64,000 bases of DNA from CAWGHZ01 sp963775315. GTDB lineage: Bacteria; Pseudomonadota; Alphaproteobacteria; MPNO01; DASWLB01. Positions 32,418 through 41,696 of the stretch are shown here, piece after piece (within the stretch, counting starts at the first letter, position 1; every line of letters starts with the position of its first letter). Location: positions 1 through 64,000 of the forward strand of contig CAVZIN010000004.1 in NCBI GenBank assembly GCA_963775315.1, written 5' to 3'. The notes beneath the pieces were generated by a model, which saw nothing but the letters and a program-made list of their open reading frames with translations, did not search any database and was not told the origin of the DNA. Both the position numbers and the translations under genes were made by a program.

Positions 32418-33377
32418 TTATTCCCCGATCTTCGCCGCGAGGCTCGGCATGATGCCGACGGCATTGTCGCGCTCGATGCCGCGGCGCTTGGCGTCCTCCG
32501 GCTCCATCTCGGCGAGCTCGCGAAGCCCCGCCTCGAAGGTCATGTAAGGCACGTCGGTGCCGAACAGCAGGTGCGAGGGCTCCATGAATGCGGTCAGGGC
32601 CGCCCAGGCGGGCCGGTTGGTCACGCTCACCACGTCGAAATAGAGCTTCCGGATCTCGTGCGCGATGCCGTTCGGCAGCAGGGCGTTCAGCTCCGGCCGC
32701 ATCCGGACCAGCCCGCCGATCCGGTTGGCGAGGAACGGCATCGTCCCGCCGCCATGGGCGAAGATGAACTTCACGTCCGGACAGCGCGCCAGCGTGCCCG
32801 AGAATAGAAGGCTCGCGATCGCGCGGGTGGTGTCGAACGGGTACTCCATCAGCGGCTCGTTGACGCCGGGCAGCAGGTGCATGCAGGCGGGCGGGGTGTG
32901 CGGATGGAAGAACACCGCCGCCTTCCGCCGGTTGAGCTCGTCGAAGACGGGCGCGAAAGCGGGATCGCCCGGCCACTGGTCGATGTAGTTGGTCTGCAGC
33001 TTGAACCCGTCGGCCTTCAGCGTGGTCGCCGCGTACTCGATCTCGGCCAGGCACTTGTCGACGTGCGGCAGGGGCAGCAGGGCGAACGAGCCGAACCGGC
33101 CGGGATGGTCGGCCGAAAGCCGCGCATTGAACTCGTTGCACTCGCGCGCGAAGGCCGCGTCGCCGTCCGGGTCGTCCGGGTGAACGTGCTGCGTCGAGAC
33201 GGAGTTCAGGGTCAGGGCGACGCCGTTCTTGTCCATCGCCTCGAGCGAGTTCTCGGCCGTCCAGCGCGACACGAAGCCCCAGTTGATGACCGTGCCCGCC
33301 ATGCGTTCGGACTCGGCCTTCAGGTAGATCAGCGGCCAGACGTGGTGGTGGACGTCGATGCGGTTCGCTGCGGCCAT
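32418..33377 (-). CDS. Amidohydrolase-2 family protein of the TRAP operon
   Basis: 319 residues with the ACMSD-like barrel: RIDVHHHVWP (6-15), FFHPHTPP near 160, FAHGGGTMPF near 213, LFGTDVPY near 281. It is a cousin of the proteins at 13690 and 14819 (same WPGDPAFAPVFDELNRRKA block). It lies 13 bases after the TRAP large permease gene on the same strand, so transport and catabolism are linked. Likely a decarboxylase or hydrolase of the imported acid. Confidence 0.85.
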   Translation of the reverse strand: MAAANRIDVHHHVWPLIYLKAESERMAGTVINWGFVSRWTAENSLEAMDKNGVALTLNSVSTQHVHPDDPDGDAAFARECNEFNARLSADHPGRFGSFALLPLPHVDKCLAEIEYAATTLKADGFKLQTNYIDQWPGDPAFAPVFDELNRRKAAVFFHPHTPPACMHLLPGVNEPLMEYPFDTTRAIASLLFSGTLARCPDVKFIFAHGGGTMPFLANRIGGLVRMRPELNALLPNGIAHEIRKLYFDVVSVTNRPAWAALTAFMEPSHLLFGTDVPYMTFEAGLRELAEMEPEDAKRRGIERDNAVGIMPSLAAKIGE

Positions 33378-33390
33378 GTCGTCCTCCTCG

Positions 33391-34707
33391 CTAGCTGAGC
33401 CCCGGAAGCCAGGTACAGGTGATCGGCAGCGCCAGGATCACGGCGATACGCACAATATCGCTCATGAAGAACGGCAGCACGCCCTTGAACGTCTGGGTCA
33501 GCGGCACGTCCGGCGCCAGCGAATTGATGACGTAGACGTTGATGCCGATCGGCGGGGTGATCAGCCCGACCTCGGTCACCACGACCACGATGATGCCGAA
33601 CCACACGCCGAGCGCGTCGGGCCCGATGCCGAAATCCATCTGCTGGATGATCGGAAAGAACACCGGCACGGTCAGCAGGATCATCGGCAGCCCGTCCATC
33701 ACGCAGCCAAGCACCAGGTAGACCCCCACCATGGCGAGCAGCACCTCCATCGGCGCGAAGCCGGAATCGCCGATCCACTGGGCGAGCGCCTGGGGCGTCT
33801 GCGAAAGGGCGAGGAACGAGGCGTAGAATTCGGCGCCGATCAGGATGATGAAGATCATGCCGGTCAGCTTGGCGGTCTCGAGAATGGCCTCGCGGAAGCC
33901 CGCGAGGCTGAGCCCGCCGAGCGCGGCGGCGAAGAGCCCGGTCGCCGTCGCGCCGATGCCCGCACCCTCGGTCGGGGTGAAGACACCGAGATAGATGCCG
34001 CCGACGACGATCACGAAGATCGCCGCCACCGGCCAGACCGAGCCGAGCGAGGCGAACCGCTCGCGCCACGGCAGGCGCTCGGCGGTCGGCGCCGCGGCCG
34101 GGTTGAACCGGGCGTAGATCACGGTCGCGATGGCGTAGCCCGCGGTCGCGATGGCGCCGGGGATGACCGCGCCCAGGAACAGGTTGCCCAGCGACTGCTC
34201 GGTCAGGATGGCGTAGATCACCAGGATGATCGAGGGCGGGATCAGGATGCCGAGCGTGCCGCCGGCCGCGAGCGCGCCGGTGGCGAGCGCGCCGGAATAG
34301 CCGTAGCGCTTCATCTCGGGCAGGGCGACGGTCGCCATCGTGGCGCCGGTCGCGACCGACGAACCGCAGATCGCGCCGAACGCGGCGCAGCCGCCGATGG
34401 TCGCCATGGCGATGCCGCCGGGATAGTGCCCCACCCAGGCGCGCGCGGCGCGATAGAGCGCGCGGCTGAGGCCGCCGTGCGTGGCGAGCTGGCCCATCAG
34501 CAGGAAGAGCGGCACGACGGTGAGCTCGTAGTTGGCGACCTGCGAGTAGGGCGCCGACTCGGCGAAGATAAGCAGCGCCTTCCACCCGGCGATCTGGGCG
34601 TAGCCGATGCTGCCGGCGATGAACATCGCGACCGCGACCGGCATGCGCACGGCGATCAGCACCATCAGCAGCGCGAACACCGCGATGGCGAGCTCGAAAT
34701 TGCTCAT
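33391..34707 (-). CDS. TRAP transporter large permease (DctM family)
   Basis: 438 residues with about twelve membrane segments and the DctM landmarks MPVAVAMF near 23, GSSVATGATMATVALPEM (about 110-127) and PPSIILVIYA near 157. It forms the sodium-coupled channel that takes substrate from the binding protein. Its ATG overlaps the DctQ stop by four bases (34704-34707). Substrate is probably an organic acid; position next to amidohydrolases suggests an aromatic carboxylate. Confidence 0.9.
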   Translation of the reverse strand: MSNFELAIAVFALLMVLIAVRMPVAVAMFIAGSIGYAQIAGWKALLIFAESAPYSQVANYELTVVPLFLLMGQLATHGGLSRALYRAARAWVGHYPGGIAMATIGGCAAFGAICGSSVATGATMATVALPEMKRYGYSGALATGALAAGGTLGILIPPSIILVIYAILTEQSLGNLFLGAVIPGAIATAGYAIATVIYARFNPAAAPTAERLPWRERFASLGSVWPVAAIFVIVVGGIYLGVFTPTEGAGIGATATGLFAAALGGLSLAGFREAILETAKLTGMIFIILIGAEFYASFLALSQTPQALAQWIGDSGFAPMEVLLAMVGVYLVLGCVMDGLPMILLTVPVFFPIIQQMDFGIGPDALGVWFGIIVVVVTEVGLITPPIGINVYVINSLAPDVPLTQTFKGVLPFFMSDIVRIAVILALPITCTWLPGLS

Positions 34708-35240
34708 CGGCCGAGCCTGCGCAGCCCGTCGAGAAATCGTGCGACGCAGACGACGCAGAGCAGCGCCATCGCCGCGACCGCTACGATGTAGGCCGCCCAG
34801 ATCGGGATGGCGAGCAACGCGGTCGTGGCGTTGGTGGCGTGCTTGTGGATGCCGCCGAGCGCGAGCCGCCAGGTGAACAGCGCCGCGACCAGCGCGAAGA
34901 TCGCATCGTGGACCGTGTCAAGCATCAGCTTCGCGCGGTCCGGGATGGCGGTGGTGAAGAACTCGGCGACGATGTTCGAGCCGGTCAAATGGGTGTAGGG
35001 GAAGCAGAGGAAGATGGCGACCGCGCCCGCCGTCTCGACAATCTCGTAATCGCCGATGATCGGCGCATTGAACAGGTAGCGGCCGGCGACGCTCACGACC
35101 ACGAGCAGGGCCATCGCCACCAGGACCAGCCCGGCGATCAGCGTCACCCCCTCGACGAAGCGGGCGAGCGGGCCGCCGGGGCCGGGGGCCTGGCGCTCCG
35201 GCCCGCCCGGCTCCGACGCGACGCCGCCGTCCTCAGTCAC
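34704..35240 (-). CDS. TRAP transporter small permease (DctQ family)
   Basis: 178 residues with four hydrophobic helices at about 29-52, 66-84, 110-128 and 146-165, the standard DctQ topology. A cytoplasmic N-terminus rich in Gly/Pro precedes them. It pairs with the DctM protein encoded directly downstream. Confidence 0.85.
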   Translation of the reverse strand: MTEDGGVASEPGGPERQAPGPGGPLARFVEGVTLIAGLVLVAMALLVVVSVAGRYLFNAPIIGDYEIVETAGAVAIFLCFPYTHLTGSNIVAEFFTTAIPDRAKLMLDTVHDAIFALVAALFTWRLALGGIHKHATNATTALLAIPIWAAYIVAVAAMALLCVVCVARFLDGLRRLGR

Positions 35241-35273
35241 GGGTTCGGTCCGTCATGGCCGCCCCGGGCTTCG

Positions 35274-36336
35274 TCACTTCTTCATTTCCGCCTTGTACTT
35301 GGCGACCAGCTTCTCGGCGGCGTCGACATATTTGCGGCCGGGATCGCCCGCCGCGTCGCGCGCCTTCACCCAGGCGTCGACCACCGGCTCGGCCGCCTTC
35401 TTCCACTTGGCCTCCTCGGCGCCGGTGATCTTGATGATGGTATGGCCGAGCTTCTTGGCCTTCATCTCGCCGGGCAGGTCGTCTTGCTGCCACTTCTCGC
35501 CGAAGATCTTGGCCATGGAGATGCCCGAACTCCTTGTCGATCACCGCCCTGTCGTCGGCCGGCAGCTTCGCGTAGCTCTCCTTGTTCATCACCAGCGCCA
35601 GCACCGGCTGGGTCAGGTTCGCCTCGGTGTGGAACTTCGCGACGTCGACCATGTGGATCGGCAGCGCGATGTTCCACGGCAAGAGTGCCGCGTCGATCAC
35701 GCCGCGGATCATCTCCTCGGCGATGTTGATGCCGGGAATGGCGACCGGCGTGCCGCCCAGTGCCGTCACGATGTCGCTGGTCAGGCGCGACGAGGTACGG
35801 ATCTTCATGCCCCGCATGTCGGCCAGCGTGCGCACCGGCTTCGACTTCGAATGCAGCACGAACGACCCGCCCGCGTGCAGCACCAGCACGTGGGTGTCCT
35901 TGAACTCCTTGTCCTTCAGGTAGTCCTGGTAGAACTCCATCACCGCCGGCGCGACGTAGCTGGGCTCGCCGCCGACGAAGGGCAGCTCGAACACCTCGGT
36001 GTCGGGGAAGCGGCCCGGCAAATAGCCCGGCAGGGTCCAGCCGATGTCGACCACGCCCTGCGCCACCTGGTCATAGATGTCGGCCGCCTTGCCGCCGAGC
36101 TGGTTGGAGCCGAAGGCGGTGATCTTGATCTTGCCGCCCGACGCCTTCTCGACCTGTTCCGCCCACCATTTCAGGTTCTTGAATGACGACGAGACCGGCG
36201 GCACATGGGTGTGCAGGCGAAGCGAAACCTGGGCCGATGCGGGCGCCGCCGCGCCGGTGCCCAGCCAAGCCGCGAGCGCCGCCGCGATGGCGGTCATCGC
36301 GAGCTTGCGCGTGCCGAAGCCGTGGAAAGCGGGCAT
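35274..36336 (-). pseudogene. TRAP substrate-binding protein (DctP), frameshifted
   Basis: From ATG 36336 (AAGGGAG upstream): signal peptide 1-36 ending ASAQ, then the DctP fold (SFKNLKWWAEQVEKASGG, FGSNQLGGKAADIYDQV). Near 35524-35526 one extra C on the plus strand (GGG instead of GG in the gene) shifts the frame after VIDKEFG; the correct continuation, SMAKIFGEKWQQDDLPG to KYKAEMKK at 35274, is open in the next frame. Repaired length about 353 residues, like its neighbour. Without repair the last 80 residues are lost. Confidence 0.8.
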
Positions 36337-36431
36337 GTTCGTCTCCCTTGTTGTTCGGTGCCTCTCTCGATGCGGCGCGAGAATAGGCGGGGCGGGGCGG
36401 ACCCGCAAGGGAGCGCGGTTCCGCCAGCGCC

Positions 36432-37490
36432 TCAGCCGTTGGGCTCGATCTCGGCCTTGTACTTGGCGACCAGCGCCCGGGCGTCGCGCACCATCGCCTC
36501 GCCCGGATCGCCCGCCGCGTCACGCTGCTTGATCCATGCCTGGATCACCGGCTCGGTCGCCTGCTTCCACTTCTCTTCCTCGGCGCCGCGGATCTTGTAG
36601 ATCGGGTGGCCCAGCTTCTTGGCGCGGGCGACGCCCGGCAGGTCGTCGTGCTCCCACTTCTCGCCGAAGATCTTGGCCATCTTCATGCCGGACTCGCTGT
36701 CGATGGCTGCCTTGTCGGCGGCGGAGAGCTTGGCGTAGCTCGTCTTGTTCATGGTGAGCAGAAGCGAGGATTCGTTGAGGGTCGCCTCGGTATGGAACTT
36801 CGCCGTGTCGACCAGACGGATGGCGAGCGAGATGTTCCACGGCACCGCCGCGGCGTCGATCACGCCGTGGATCATGTCCTCGGCGAGGTGGATGCCCGGG
36901 ATGGCGATCGGGATGGCCCCCAGCGCGCTGATCGCGTCGGAGATGATGCGCGACGAGGTGCGCACCTTCAGCCCCTTCATGTCGGCGAGCGTGCGGATCG
37001 GCCGGTCGCGGGAATGCAGCACCGTCGCGCCGGCGGCGTGCAGCACCAGCACGTGGGTGTCGCCGTACTCCTTGGTCAGATACTTGGGGTAGAACGCCAT
37101 GATCGCCGGCGCGACGTAGGACGGCTTCCCGCCCATGAAGGGCAGCTCGAACACCGCGGTGCGCGGGAAGCGGCCCGGCAGGTAGCCCGGAATGGTCCAG
37201 CCGATATCGACCACGCCCTGCGCGACCTGGTCGTAGATGTCGGCCGCCTTGCCGCCGAGCTGGTTGGAGCCGAACAGGGCAATCTTGATCCTGCCGTGCG
37301 ACGCCTTCTCGACCTGGCCCGCCCACCATTGCAGGTTCTTGAACGACGACGAGACGGGCGGCACGTGGGTGTGCAGCCGGAGATTCACCTGCTGCGCCTT
37401 TGCGGGCGCGGCGGCCCCCGCCGTGGCGAGCGATGCTGCCGCGATGGCGAGCGCGGCAAAGCGAAGCGGGCGCGTGGCGTGGCGCGTCAT
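36432..37490 (-). CDS. TRAP substrate-binding protein (DctP), intact copy
   Basis: 352 residues, signal peptide 1-32 ending PAKAQ. Periplasmic solute-binding fold with the Arg of VRTSSRI (about 177-183) that normally salt-bridges the substrate carboxylate, and WNISLAI near 223. GGGAGGACGAC before the ATG. First gene of the TRAP operon. About two-thirds identical by eye to the frameshifted second copy, so the operon had two receptors for one permease pair. Confidence 0.9.
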   Translation of the reverse strand: MTRHATRPLRFAALAIAAASLATAGAAAPAKAQQVNLRLHTHVPPVSSSFKNLQWWAGQVEKASHGRIKIALFGSNQLGGKAADIYDQVAQGVVDIGWTIPGYLPGRFPRTAVFELPFMGGKPSYVAPAIMAFYPKYLTKEYGDTHVLVLHAAGATVLHSRDRPIRTLADMKGLKVRTSSRIISDAISALGAIPIAIPGIHLAEDMIHGVIDAAAVPWNISLAIRLVDTAKFHTEATLNESSLLLTMNKTSYAKLSAADKAAIDSESGMKMAKIFGEKWEHDDLPGVARAKKLGHPIYKIRGAEEEKWKQATEPVIQAWIKQRDAAGDPGEAMVRDARALVAKYKAEIEPNG

Positions 37491-37645
37491 GTCGTCCTCC
37501 CAGTCGTTGTTGGCCGTTTGTTGACAACAGGATAGGCGCGGGGGCGCCGACCGGCAATCGTCTTGCCCTGGGAACGCGGCCGCCGTCGCCGCGATGCGGC
37601 ATCGCGTCACGCCGGGCGGGGTGCGCGTGCCGATCCAAAAGAGGA

Positions 37646-37676
37646 ACCCCGGACGCCCACACAGGCGATCCGGGGT
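37646..37676. repeat. Extragenic palindrome
   Basis: ACCCCGGA (37646-37653) and TCCGGGGT (37669-37676) pair, extended inward by CGCC/GGCG with a small loop, followed by CCGTCATTCCAGCC. This is of the dispersed GTCATTCC type seen in alphaproteobacteria and lies in the 248-base gap between two minus-strand genes. Confidence 0.55.
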
Positions 37677-37738
37677 CCGTCATTCCAGCCTTGAGACGCC
37701 CGCTCCGTGCGAATCCGCTCGGGGGAGCGACGCGCGCC

Positions 37739-38677
37739 TCAGGCGTCCGGATTCCATTCGTAGGGGTGCAACTCGCCCGCCATGGCGCGGTGGAACTGCT
37801 CGGACTGGCTGGTGGCGAGGCCCCAGCGGCAGTTGGGACCGCCCTTGCCCATCCCGATCGACTCCCAGTAGGCCTTCCAGTCCTCGGGCGAACCGGGGGT
37901 GTAGTCCTCCTCGTCGATCTGCTGCACCTCGGTGGTGTACTCGACCACGAAGCCCGACGGCTCGACCCAATAGCCGAACACGTTATCGCCCGGCCCGTGC
38001 CGGCCGACGCCCCAGCCCATCTCGAAGCCCTTGCGCTTCAGCCGGCCGACGCCGCGCATCAGCGCATAGATGTCCGGCACCTCATAGGCGATGTGGTTGA
38101 GCCCGTTATACTTCGAGCGCGCGATGGCGACCGAATGGTGGTCCGACATGCAGCGGAAGAAGTGCATCACGCCGGAATCGTCCGACAGGCGGAAGCCCAG
38201 CGTGTCCATGAAGAACGAGTTGTCGGAGCCGAGATCCGTCGAGTTCAGCACGACGTGGCTGATCTTGCGCGGCCGGTCGTCGCGGTCCTCGGTATTGCCG
38301 TGGCTGGGGACACCGCACGAGATGGTGAACTCGAGCCCGCCCCTGGAGCGGAAGGCGAAGCCGTACCCGCCGGCGGGGCCGGAGAGCTCGGCCGGCGCGG
38401 CGGCGGTATCGACCCCCTTCGCCTTGGCGCGGGCGTGCAGCGCGTCGACCGATGCCTTGTCGGCGGCGGCGAAATTGACCCGGATCAGCTCGGGGCGCGG
38501 ACGCTCCTCCAGCTTGACGATGTGGTGCTCCGGCCCGGTCGCGCGCAGATACTGCGCGGCGCCGTCGGTCGCGACCGGGGCGAGGCCCCAGACGTCCTGG
38601 TAGAACCGGCTGGCGGTCTTGAGGCTCGGCACGCCGAGCTCGGCCGAACGCACGGCGATCACGCGGGGGTCGGTCAT
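37739..38677 (-). CDS. Second extradiol-type VOC dioxygenase
   Basis: 312 residues, two VOC domains. The C-domain has His in KISHVVLN, the His pair DHH near 178, His in LNHIAYEV, His in GVGRHGPG, Tyr in FGYWVEPSG and the ligand Glu in VVEYTTE: the complete extradiol set. Expected to be an Fe(II) catechol-type dioxygenase. ATG 38677 with AGAGGGAC upstream; the longer open frame before it is Arg-rich noise. It lies upstream of the TRAP operon on the same strand but 248 bases away. Confidence 0.85.
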   Translation of the reverse strand: MTDPRVIAVRSAELGVPSLKTASRFYQDVWGLAPVATDGAAQYLRATGPEHHIVKLEERPRPELIRVNFAAADKASVDALHARAKAKGVDTAAAPAELSGPAGGYGFAFRSRGGLEFTISCGVPSHGNTEDRDDRPRKISHVVLNSTDLGSDNSFFMDTLGFRLSDDSGVMHFFRCMSDHHSVAIARSKYNGLNHIAYEVPDIYALMRGVGRLKRKGFEMGWGVGRHGPGDNVFGYWVEPSGFVVEYTTEVQQIDEEDYTPGSPEDWKAYWESIGMGKGGPNCRWGLATSQSEQFHRAMAGELHPYEWNPDA

Positions 38678-38730
38678 GGTCTGTCCCTCTCGGACTGCGT
38701 TTGGCCTGATGATACGTCGAACCGCCGCGT

Positions 38731-38973
38731 CTATAAACCCCCCGTCCGGCCGGGCTCGGCGCGCGCTGCCCGTCGCCAGCGGACGAGCGCGACGACGCCC
38801 CAGACCGCCTCGACCGCGCCGAACGGCCATGCGCCCTGGAGGAAGCCGTAGACCGAGGCGAGCGCGCACGCGCCGGCGAAGGCCAGCACGAACCAGTGGC
38901 TGCGCCGCTCGAAGGCGTAGCAGACCAGCATCGCGCTTACCGCGATCAGGCCGAAGGCCGTCAGCGCGTTCAA
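38731..38973 (-). CDS. Small membrane protein, two to three helices
   Basis: 80 residues from a TTG with GGGGAA upstream; no ATG is available in the conserved part. Hydrophobic helices at about 3-20, 25-42 and 46-62, separated by short charged turns; basic C-terminus. Similar small inner-membrane proteins of unknown role are widespread in alphaproteobacteria. Divergent from the CoA ligase gene. Confidence 0.6.
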   Translation of the reverse strand: MNALTAFGLIAVSAMLVCYAFERRSHWFVLAFAGACALASVYGFLQGAWPFGAVEAVWGVVALVRWRRAARAEPGRTGGL

Positions 38974-39067
38974 GGCGTTCCCCTTCGCGGCAAGTATAGA
39001 GACGCTTTCTTGCCCGCGCCCGGGCGAGGCGTCATAAGATGCGGCAAATAAGCCGATTGGGGGAAAC

Positions 39068-41188
39068 GTGCCCAGCCGTCCCGACCTCGCCTCGCTCCGG
39101 CCGTTCTTCGCGCCGCGTTCCTTCGCCATCGTCGGCGCCTCGACCGACAGCCAGAAGGTGGGCGGCCGCCCGGTCGCCCTCGCCAAGGCCTCGGGCTACG
39201 AGGGGCATGTCTACCCGATCAACAAGGGCGCCGCCGAGGTGCAGGGCCTTACCGCCTACCCCTCGGTGCGCGACGTCAACGCCCCGATCGACTGCGCCTT
39301 CATGGCGATCCCGGCGCAGGCCGTCGAGGAGGCGCTCACCGAATGCGCCGAGGCCGGCGTCCGGTCGGTCGTCTGCGTCTCGGCCGGCATGTCCGAGATC
39401 GGCGGCGACGGGGCCAAGCGCCAGGCGCGCATGACCGCCATCGCGCGCGAGACCGGCATGCGCATCGTCGGCCCCAACTGTCTCGGCGTCTTCGACGTCG
39501 GCCACAAATTCTACGCGACCTTCGCGGCGGGCTTCCTCGACCCGTCTTTCGGCTTCCCGACGCTCGGACCGATGTCGATCGTCAGCCAGTCGGGCGCGTT
39601 CGGCATGCACGCCTACACGCTCGCCAAGTTCCGCGGCCTCTCGGTCTCGTCCTGGGTGACGACCGGCAACGAGGCTGACGTGGAGTTCGGCGAGGTGCTG
39701 AGCTATCTCGCCGACGATCCGCAGACCCGCGTGATTCTCGCCTACCTGGAAGGCGCGCGCGACAAGGACTCGATCGTCGAGGGGCTGGAGAAGGCGCGCA
39801 AGGCCGAGAAGCCGGTGATCGTGCTCAAGGTCGGGCGCTCGGCCGTCGGCTCGGTCGCGGCGTCGTCGCACACTGGCTCGCTGGTGGGCTCCGACACCGC
39901 CTACGATGCGCTGTTCAAGCAGTACGGCGCCTATCGCGCCGCGACCATCTCCGAGCTGATCGATGTCGCGGCCGCCTGCTGCGCCGGGCGGTTCCCCGCC
40001 TCGCCGGATGTCGGCACGATCTCGATCTCGGGCGGCGCGAACGTCATCATGGCCGACGCCGCGTCGGAGGTGGGGGTGAACATCCCGGCCCTGCCGAAGC
40101 CCGCGCAGGAGAAGATCGGCTCCTACGTGCCCTACGCGGCGACGCGCAACCCGCTCGACACGACCGGCATGTGGTCGGGCATGCCCGAGCTCTTCCCCAA
40201 GTTCATGGACGTGCTGGTCGAGGACGGGAAGCTGCCCTCGGTGATCCTCTTCGGCTCGACCATGGGCACCAATGAGCCGTTCTACAAAGGCGTCGTAGAA
40301 AGCCTGAAGCCGATCCGCGCGCGCCATCCCGAGAAGGTGATGATCATGTCGGCGGTGTGCGCGCCCGGCGTGCGCGAATACACCGAGGAGGCGGGGTTCC
40401 TGGTGTTCGAGGACGCCGACCGGGCGATCCGGGTGATCGGCGCGCTGCACGGCTTCACCAAGGCGTGGAAGCGGAAGGGCGCGACCCGCCCCGCTTTGCC
40501 GAAGACGCTGCCGTCGCTGCCCGACGCTCAGGTGGGCGAGGCCGACGCGCTCGGCATCCTGGAGGAAGCGGGCGTGCCCGTCGTGCCCTACCGGCTCTGT
40601 GCGAGTCCGGCCGAGGCGGCGAAGGCCTGCGCCTCGTTCAAGTTCCCCGCGGTGCTCAAGATCGCGTCGCCCGACATCCTGCACAAGACCGAAATGGGCG
40701 GGGTGATGCTCGGCATCGACAGCCGCGCCGCGGCGGAGAAGGCGTTCCGCACGCTGGTCTCGCGCGCGAAGAAAGCGGCGCCCAAGGCGCGCGTCGACGG
40801 GGTCGTCGCGATGAAGCAGGTCGCGGGCGGCGTCGAATGCATCCTCGGCGCGCACAACGACCCGGCGCTGGGGCCAGTGGTGATGTTCGGGCTCGGCGGC
40901 ATCTTCGTCGAGGTGTTCAAGGACGTGGCGTTCCGTCTTGCCCCCATCGGGCTCGACGAGGCGCGCGCCATGATCCGCGAGGTGAAGGGGCACGCGCTGC
41001 TCGCCGGCGCGCGCGGCAAGAAGCCCGCCGACACCGAAGCCATCGCCAAGGCGTTGGTGCGGCTCTCGTTCCTCGCGGCCGCCAACGCCGACCGGTTCGA
41101 GTCGATCGACGTGAACCCGTTCATCGTCGGCGAAAAGGGCCAGGGCGCTGTCGCCGTCGACGCCGTCATCGTGCCGAAGAGGAAATAG
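39068..41188 (+). CDS. ADP-forming acyl-CoA (acetate-CoA) ligase
   Basis: 706 residues from GTG 39068 with GGGGG upstream. Order: CoA-binding Rossmann domain (FAIVGASTDSQKVGGRP, 19-35), two flavodoxin-like ligase domains (IVSQSGAFG near 188; SSHTGSLVGSD near 281 with the phosphorylated-His type segment), then an ATP-grasp domain (about 490-706; KTEMGGVMLG, DVNPF). It makes an acyl-CoA from the free acid and ATP giving ADP and phosphate, acting reversibly. In this setting it could activate a ring-cleavage product. Confidence 0.85.
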   Translation: MPSRPDLASLRPFFAPRSFAIVGASTDSQKVGGRPVALAKASGYEGHVYPINKGAAEVQGLTAYPSVRDVNAPIDCAFMAIPAQAVEEALTECAEAGVRSVVCVSAGMSEIGGDGAKRQARMTAIARETGMRIVGPNCLGVFDVGHKFYATFAAGFLDPSFGFPTLGPMSIVSQSGAFGMHAYTLAKFRGLSVSSWVTTGNEADVEFGEVLSYLADDPQTRVILAYLEGARDKDSIVEGLEKARKAEKPVIVLKVGRSAVGSVAASSHTGSLVGSDTAYDALFKQYGAYRAATISELIDVAAACCAGRFPASPDVGTISISGGANVIMADAASEVGVNIPALPKPAQEKIGSYVPYAATRNPLDTTGMWSGMPELFPKFMDVLVEDGKLPSVILFGSTMGTNEPFYKGVVESLKPIRARHPEKVMIMSAVCAPGVREYTEEAGFLVFEDADRAIRVIGALHGFTKAWKRKGATRPALPKTLPSLPDAQVGEADALGILEEAGVPVVPYRLCASPAEAAKACASFKFPAVLKIASPDILHKTEMGGVMLGIDSRAAAEKAFRTLVSRAKKAAPKARVDGVVAMKQVAGGVECILGAHNDPALGPVVMFGLGGIFVEVFKDVAFRLAPIGLDEARAMIREVKGHALLAGARGKKPADTEAIAKALVRLSFLAAANADRFESIDVNPFIVGEKGQGAVAVDAVIVPKRK

Positions 41189-41261
41189 TCGACCCTTTCG
41201 GCCAATCCAGAGAGCTTCCCGAGTGCTTCCGCGCGGGGACATAGAGGACGCGAATAATTCT

Positions 41262-41289
41262 CCCTCTCCGCCCCTGAGGGCGAAGAGGG
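41262..41289. terminator. Bidirectional terminator hairpin
   Basis: CCCTCT-cc-GCCC (41262-41273) pairs with GGGC-ga-AGAGGG (41278-41289) between the convergent CoA ligase and glyoxalase-like genes. It resembles an intrinsic terminator without a long T-run. Confidence 0.5.
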
Positions 41290-41292
41290 TCT

Positions 41293-41685
41293 TCAGCCCT
41301 CGTAGCTGGTCAGGTCGATATATTCGAGCAGCGTCCCGTCCGGGTCGCGGAAATAGGCGCGTGGACCGTTGATGACCCCGCCCTGGCGGTCCTCCTCGAA
41401 CTCCACCTCGACGCCACGGGCGCGCAGATGGTCGAGCGCCGGGCCGTAATCCGCCCCGTCCAGGATGAAAGAGTGGTGCACCCCGTTATGGTCGTCCCGC
41501 GTCGGGTTGATCGGGCCCTGGCGCTCGACCAGGATGACGCACACCCCGCCCGCATCGAGGAATGCCATCGTCTTCGGGATCGAGCGCAGATGCTTCATCC
41601 CGACGACATCCGTGTAGAACCGGGTCGCGGCGGCGAGATCGCTCACCGGTATGCTGAAATGCGCGCAGCCCTTGATCTCGGGCAT
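41293..41685 (-). CDS. Glyoxalase/VOC family protein, single domain
   Basis: 130 residues, one VOC domain: CAHFSIPVSDL at 7-17, GVHHSFIL near 71, DPDGTLLEYIDL near 115-126. The usual metal residues His, His and Glu are present. A single-domain dimer could be a glyoxalase, epimerase or dioxygenase. GGGAGAGACGAC precedes the ATG. Second gene after the TenA/PqqC-like gene (11-base gap), so the two are an operon. Confidence 0.8.
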   Translation of the reverse strand: MPEIKGCAHFSIPVSDLAAATRFYTDVVGMKHLRSIPKTMAFLDAGGVCVILVERQGPINPTRDDHNGVHHSFILDGADYGPALDHLRARGVEVEFEEDRQGGVINGPRAYFRDPDGTLLEYIDLTSYEG

Positions 41686-41696
41686 GTCGTCTCTCC

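Noticed and set aside
39032..41242. A 736-codon frame opposite the CoA ligase
   Set aside because: No motif, no ribosome site, mirror of a well-supported gene.
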